Shown in pieces: positions 14,856 through 17,487 of a stretch of 17,487 bases of DNA. This stretch comes from Chloroflexaceae bacterium UBA1466 (lineage in GTDB: Bacteria > Chloroflexota > Chloroflexia > Chloroflexales > Chloroflexaceae). The stretch is taken from NCBI GenBank assembly GCA_002325605.1, contig DCSM01000133.1, positions 1-17,487 on the forward strand, read 5' to 3'. A model generated the notes under the pieces. It had not been told where the DNA came from, made no database searches, and was given only the letters and a program-made list of their open reading frames with translations. Position 1 is the stretch's first letter, and each line of letters begins with the position of its first letter. The position numbers were made by a program, and so were the translations under genes.

Positions 14856-15713
14856 TTAAGGTTGCAAAAGACAAAGTTTGCGGCCATAGTCAAGCGTCAG
14901 AGCGGTGAAACGGGCTAAAAGTTGGTTGCCGATGTTGGCTCGCCCTTCGCGTCGCAGGTCGCCCGCGCCTGCGCCAGGGCTATCTACCGCGACATCGCGC
15001 AGCACGAGCGAGCCGAAACGGAGTGAAGAAGCACAGCCGTGTAACACTTCACAGCTTCCCGTAAAGCCTGCGCCCTGCCCCAATTTGACCGCCTCCGCCT
15101 CTCTTTGCAAGCCAAATTGGGCCGCTAAATCGGGGCCAAGCGTCAAACCTCCATTTGAACCAGTATCTATCGTAACGGTTGCTAAGTGAATGGTCTCAGC
15201 GAGAATCGCATTTGGGATGGCGGGAAAATGGTCAAAAAAAGTAAGCGGGAGCGTAATAAGAGATAATGAAAGACTTTCATTATCGCCCAGATCAGGATGG
15301 CTTAGGCGCAGGGAAAGTTTAGCGTAATCTATGTGCAAAATAAGTTGGCACAAGACATTGTAGCCTAAGATAATATCTACATGGAAAGGAGCCTCTCTGA
15401 GGTCTAACGCGAGGACGAAAAGATTTAGAAAAGTCAGATCGCCTAATCTTAACCAGGGCAAAATTGTCTCTGTGAAGCAGACCGTATCACTTGTCGCACT
15501 TTGGCCTTGGCCAAATTCACCTAAACGTAAGCCTAAACGTTGCGCTAACCCCAGATCAATTGCTGAAGTGTCAGTTCCCGTATCCAATAAAACGGTAAGG
15601 GGCCGCCCGCCCGGCCCCGCCGCTAAACAACGCAAGACTCGCGGCTCAAAAAGCAACGGAATCGTAGTCTGGCCCTTGTCTGGAAAAGCCAATTTGGTTC
15701 TATCTTCAAGCAT
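14856..15713 (-). CDS. Double retropepsin-like aspartic protease
   Basis: A 285-residue protein with two retropepsin-like half sites in one chain. The first has DTGTDTSAID at 44-53 and IILGYNVL near 114-121; the second has DTGSNGGLTLG at 183-193 and NIGNQLL near 261-267. Each half thus has the catalytic DTG and the paired Ile-Gly strand of aspartyl proteases (Asp_protease_2 type). A single chain could fold into one active protease, as pepsin does, rather than needing a dimer. No signal peptide is clear, although the protein is quite hydrophobic. No Shine-Dalgarno precedes the ATG at 15713, which lies 23 nt after the response regulator stop, so it may depend on coupled translation. The target is unknown. 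Confidence 0.8.
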   Translation of the reverse strand: MLEDRTKLAFPDKGQTTIPLLFEPRVLRCLAAGPGGRPLTVLLDTGTDTSAIDLGLAQRLGLRLGEFGQGQSATSDTVCFTETILPWLRLGDLTFLNLFVLALDLREAPFHVDIILGYNVLCQLILHIDYAKLSLRLSHPDLGDNESLSLSLITLPLTFFDHFPAIPNAILAETIHLATVTIDTGSNGGLTLGPDLAAQFGLQREAEAVKLGQGAGFTGSCEVLHGCASSLRFGSLVLRDVAVDSPGAGAGDLRREGRANIGNQLLARFTALTLDYGRKLCLLQP

Positions 15714-15736
15714 ATTTTTGGGCTACTAAATTTGCT

Positions 15737-16468
15737 TTAGGAAGCAAGAGGCTCTAAAGGCTTATGAATAAAATCTACAAACCGATAACCTACGCTGCGT
15801 TCTGTAAGAATATACCTCGGATTAGAGGGATTCTCTTCCAGCTTCTGGCGCAGGTAGGTGATATAGAGCCTAAGATAATGACTTTCATCACGGTACTCAG
15901 GCCCCCAAACCTTATTCAACAGCATTTGATGCGTTTGAACATAGCCTGCATTTTGCACCAGATGATAGAGCAACCGATATTCCGTCGGGCGCAGCTTGAC
16001 CAATTGCCCCGCAACATAGACCTCCCGCCGCGCAAAGTCAATCAGCAGCCGCGCATCAACCTGCACTTGGGTTTGGGGCACGGGCGGTGTGGTATAATGA
16101 CGGCGCAAGACAGCCCGAATCCGACTAACCAATTCGCGGTGACTAAAGGGTTTGCCGATATAATCATCAGCACCTAATTCCAAACCGCGAACTCGGTCAT
16201 CTTCTTCGGCTTTAGCTGTAAGAATCAGGACGGGAACTTGCGAAAATTGGCGTAAACGCTTGAGAGTCTCGAAACCATCCATTTCAGGCATCATGATGTC
16301 GAGCAATATAACATCGGGAATGTCGGTGCGAGCGCGTTCCAAAGCCTCTTTGCCACTCAGCGCACTGGCGACCCGCGCCCCTTCTAACTCCAGGTTCATC
16401 CGCATGAAGTTGACTAAGCGCGGTTCATCATCAACGACGAGAATTAGCTTATCTTTTAATTCACTCAT
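15737..16468 (-). CDS. OmpR/PhoB-family response regulator
   Basis: A 243-residue two-component response regulator. The receiver domain (about 8-120) has the acidic pair D13/D14, phospho-acceptor D57 (PDVILLD), T84 and K106 (IGKPF). The C-terminal winged helix (about 135-235) has [13 protein letters not shown] and ends in SVGYRF, typical of the OmpR/PhoB group; it resembles KdpE-type members in general form. No histidine kinase gene is in the window, so it is an orphan here. GAGGAGG lies 13 nt before the ATG, a little far. It is first in a minus-strand operon with a protease-like gene, two Nudix genes and mutS, and may control that operon itself. Confidence 0.95.
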   Translation of the reverse strand: MSELKDKLILVVDDEPRLVNFMRMNLELEGARVASALSGKEALERARTDIPDVILLDIMMPEMDGFETLKRLRQFSQVPVLILTAKAEEDDRVRGLELGADDYIGKPFSHRELVSRIRAVLRRHYTTPPVPQTQVQVDARLLIDFARREVYVAGQLVKLRPTEYRLLYHLVQNAGYVQTHQMLLNKVWGPEYRDESHYLRLYITYLRQKLEENPSNPRYILTERSVGYRFVDFIHKPLEPLAS

Positions 16469-16495
16469 AGTTTTCTATAAACCTCCTCGTGGTAA

Positions 16496-16524
16496 ATTGT
16501 AACATGGGGGCAGAATAATCTCAA
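16496..16524 (-). promoter_or_regulatory. Promoter of the response regulator-mutS operon
   Basis: On the minus strand, TTGAGA (16524-16519), a 17-bp spacer ending in TGT, and TACAAT (16501-16496) form a near-consensus extended -10 promoter. The start near 16489 leaves a leader of about 20 nt that contains GAGGAGG. Confidence 0.75.
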
Positions 16525-16636
16525 CTTGGCCGCCGCAAGATAGATAGGCTTGAAAACGAGCAGCGCGGGGCAAAACAATGCAGAGCGGGCAAAGCCAGCA
16601 AACTTATTGGTCCCTAAGTTATACAAGGAAGATGCG

Positions 16637-17110
16637 ATGATCAAGGTTGACCTGCGCCACTATGTCGAGAACGCTACCCCTGCTGAAGTCTTTTTGGCGC
16701 TCTCCGACCCCGATGGTTTGATGGATTTGTTGCCTCGCTTGCGGAAAGCAGAGATGACAAACCTTCAGACCAATCAGGCTCACTTAGTAATGCACATTTG
16801 GATTGGGCAAATTGTTGATATGGTTCATTGCGAAGGCAAACTTACGTGGGTTGAGGAGCGTGAAATTAGCTTTGTCGTACAGAAACCTTTGCCAGTCAAA
16901 GTCCATTGGGCCCTCGCGCCTGGGGTTTTGGGGACGGATATTCGTTTGACCTTAGTCCTTGATCTGGCTCCACTTCTGGGGCCCGTAGCCTTTTTAGTAC
17001 CCAATGAAGTGGTCAAGACCTTGATTGTGCGGGAGTTGGAACACGCCTTATTGCAAATTCCTAAACGGTTGAAGAAGGTAAGCTTGCAGGAACAGGCCTT
17101 TGCGGCGTGA
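16637..17110 (+). CDS. SRPBCC-family protein
   Basis: A 157-residue protein that fits the SRPBCC (START/polyketide cyclase-like) fold: an N-terminal strand (KVDLRHYVENATPAEVFLAL), a helix with DPDGLMDLLPRL, a run of beta strands ending near ISFVVQKPLPVKV, and a long C-terminal helix after VPNEVV. Such proteins bind hydrophobic ligands or act as coenzyme Q-like carriers; the ligand is unknown. ATG 16637 is chosen over 16550 because AAGGAAG lies 5 nt upstream and the extra N-terminus lacks domain character. It is divergent from the response regulator operon and 31 nt ahead of the DUF433 gene. No membrane helix or signal peptide is evident. Confidence 0.75.
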   Translation: MIKVDLRHYVENATPAEVFLALSDPDGLMDLLPRLRKAEMTNLQTNQAHLVMHIWIGQIVDMVHCEGKLTWVEEREISFVVQKPLPVKVHWALAPGVLGTDIRLTLVLDLAPLLGPVAFLVPNEVVKTLIVRELEHALLQIPKRLKKVSLQEQAFAA

Positions 17111-17141
17111 GGCCGTACTTTGAAATAAGCTGGAGAAGAAA

Positions 17142-17474
17142 ATGCAATTAGAAGAATATTTTGATTTCCTTAATCCCGATGATATTCGGCTTAAAGGGCA
17201 TCGGTTGGGGATAGATGATCTCTTAGACCTCTACTTGGAAGGCTATTCAGCCGAGGAGATCGTGAGTTACTATGGCACGTTGCGCCCAGTAGAGGTTTAT
17301 GCTACCCTTACCTACTATCACCAGAATCGGCAGGCGATGGAGAGCTATCTGGCGCGGCTCCACGCTTGGCGCGAGCAAGGGCAGCAGGAGAGGGAAGCCA
17401 AAGAGCCACCCGCAGTTGTTAGAAGGTTAAGGGCGTTGAAGGGGAAACAGCCCCTTCAGCAAGGTAATGTATGA
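17142..17474 (+). CDS. DUF433 protein (antitoxin-like)
   Basis: A 110-residue protein with the DUF433 pattern: IRLKGHRLGIDDLLDLY (15-31), EGYSAEEIVSYYGTL (33-47) and EVYATLTYYHQN (51-62). The family is small, helical and probably DNA-binding, and is often the antitoxin-like partner of a PIN-like DUF5615 protein. The C-terminal 40 residues are charged and probably disordered, longer than in many members. GGAGAAG lies a few bases before the ATG. The stop overlaps the next start as ATGA, the expected arrangement of a toxin-antitoxin pair. An antitoxin role is inferred, not shown. Confidence 0.85.
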   Translation: MQLEEYFDFLNPDDIRLKGHRLGIDDLLDLYLEGYSAEEIVSYYGTLRPVEVYATLTYYHQNRQAMESYLARLHAWREQGQQEREAKEPPAVVRRLRALKGKQPLQQGNV

Positions 17475-17487
17475 AGATGCGGTTCTT
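17471..17487 (+). CDS. Start of the next gene, possibly DUF5615 (partial)
   Basis: ATG at 17471 overlaps the DUF433 stop by ATGA and begins MKMRF before the window ends. Known DUF5615 PIN-like proteins often start MRFLLDE or similar and commonly follow DUF433, so that is the likely identity, but five residues cannot prove it. Confidence 0.4.

Overview
The window reads as a dense bacterial chromosome segment of roughly balanced base composition. A member of Chloroflexota is my best guess. This is an inference from the gene mix: a mevalonate kinase in a bacterium, a DUF4388 protein beside an MglA-like small GTPase, a stand-alone CBM48 protein, a DUF1385 protein and a DUF433 protein. No rRNA, tRNA or CRISPR array is visible, so the taxonomy rests on gene content alone.

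Left part (1-6531): the tail of an unknown gene, a zinc-ribbon protein with a Met/Pro-rich repeat linker, a convergent metallo-beta-lactamase-fold hydrolase, a small CBM48 protein, and a tight run guaA - mevalonate kinase - mnmA - small membrane protein joined by 2-nt, 1-nt and 4-nt junctions. A second membrane protein with its own extended -10 promoter follows.

Middle (6555-9266): a DUF1385 (YqhQ-like) membrane protein, then a probable signalling pair (DUF4388 protein and small GTPase) transcribed from a good promoter through a leader of about 165 nt rich in hairpins, ending in a strong intrinsic terminator.

Island (9311-10775): an AT-rich radical SAM/SPASM gene with its own near-consensus promoter and a palindromic candidate operator, bracketed by two direct-repeat copies of about 105 and 118 nt. 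Each copy holds a 37-nt hairpin, and the hairpin of one copy is inverted relative to the other although the flanks are in direct orientation. This is the most unusual structure in the window. It looks like a laterally acquired gene or a repeat-bounded cassette.

Right part (10806-17487): a minus-strand operon, read from right to left as response regulator - double retropepsin-like protein - Nudix hydrolase - MTH1-like Nudix hydrolase - mutS, driven by a promoter at 16524-16496. Nudix sanitation of nucleotides and MutS mismatch repair fit together as mutation avoidance, with the response regulator as a possible stress input. Divergent from it lie a SRPBCC protein and a DUF433 antitoxin-like gene, whose partner (probably DUF5615, PIN-like) just begins at the window edge.

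Several promoters in the window share a TGn-extended -10 element.
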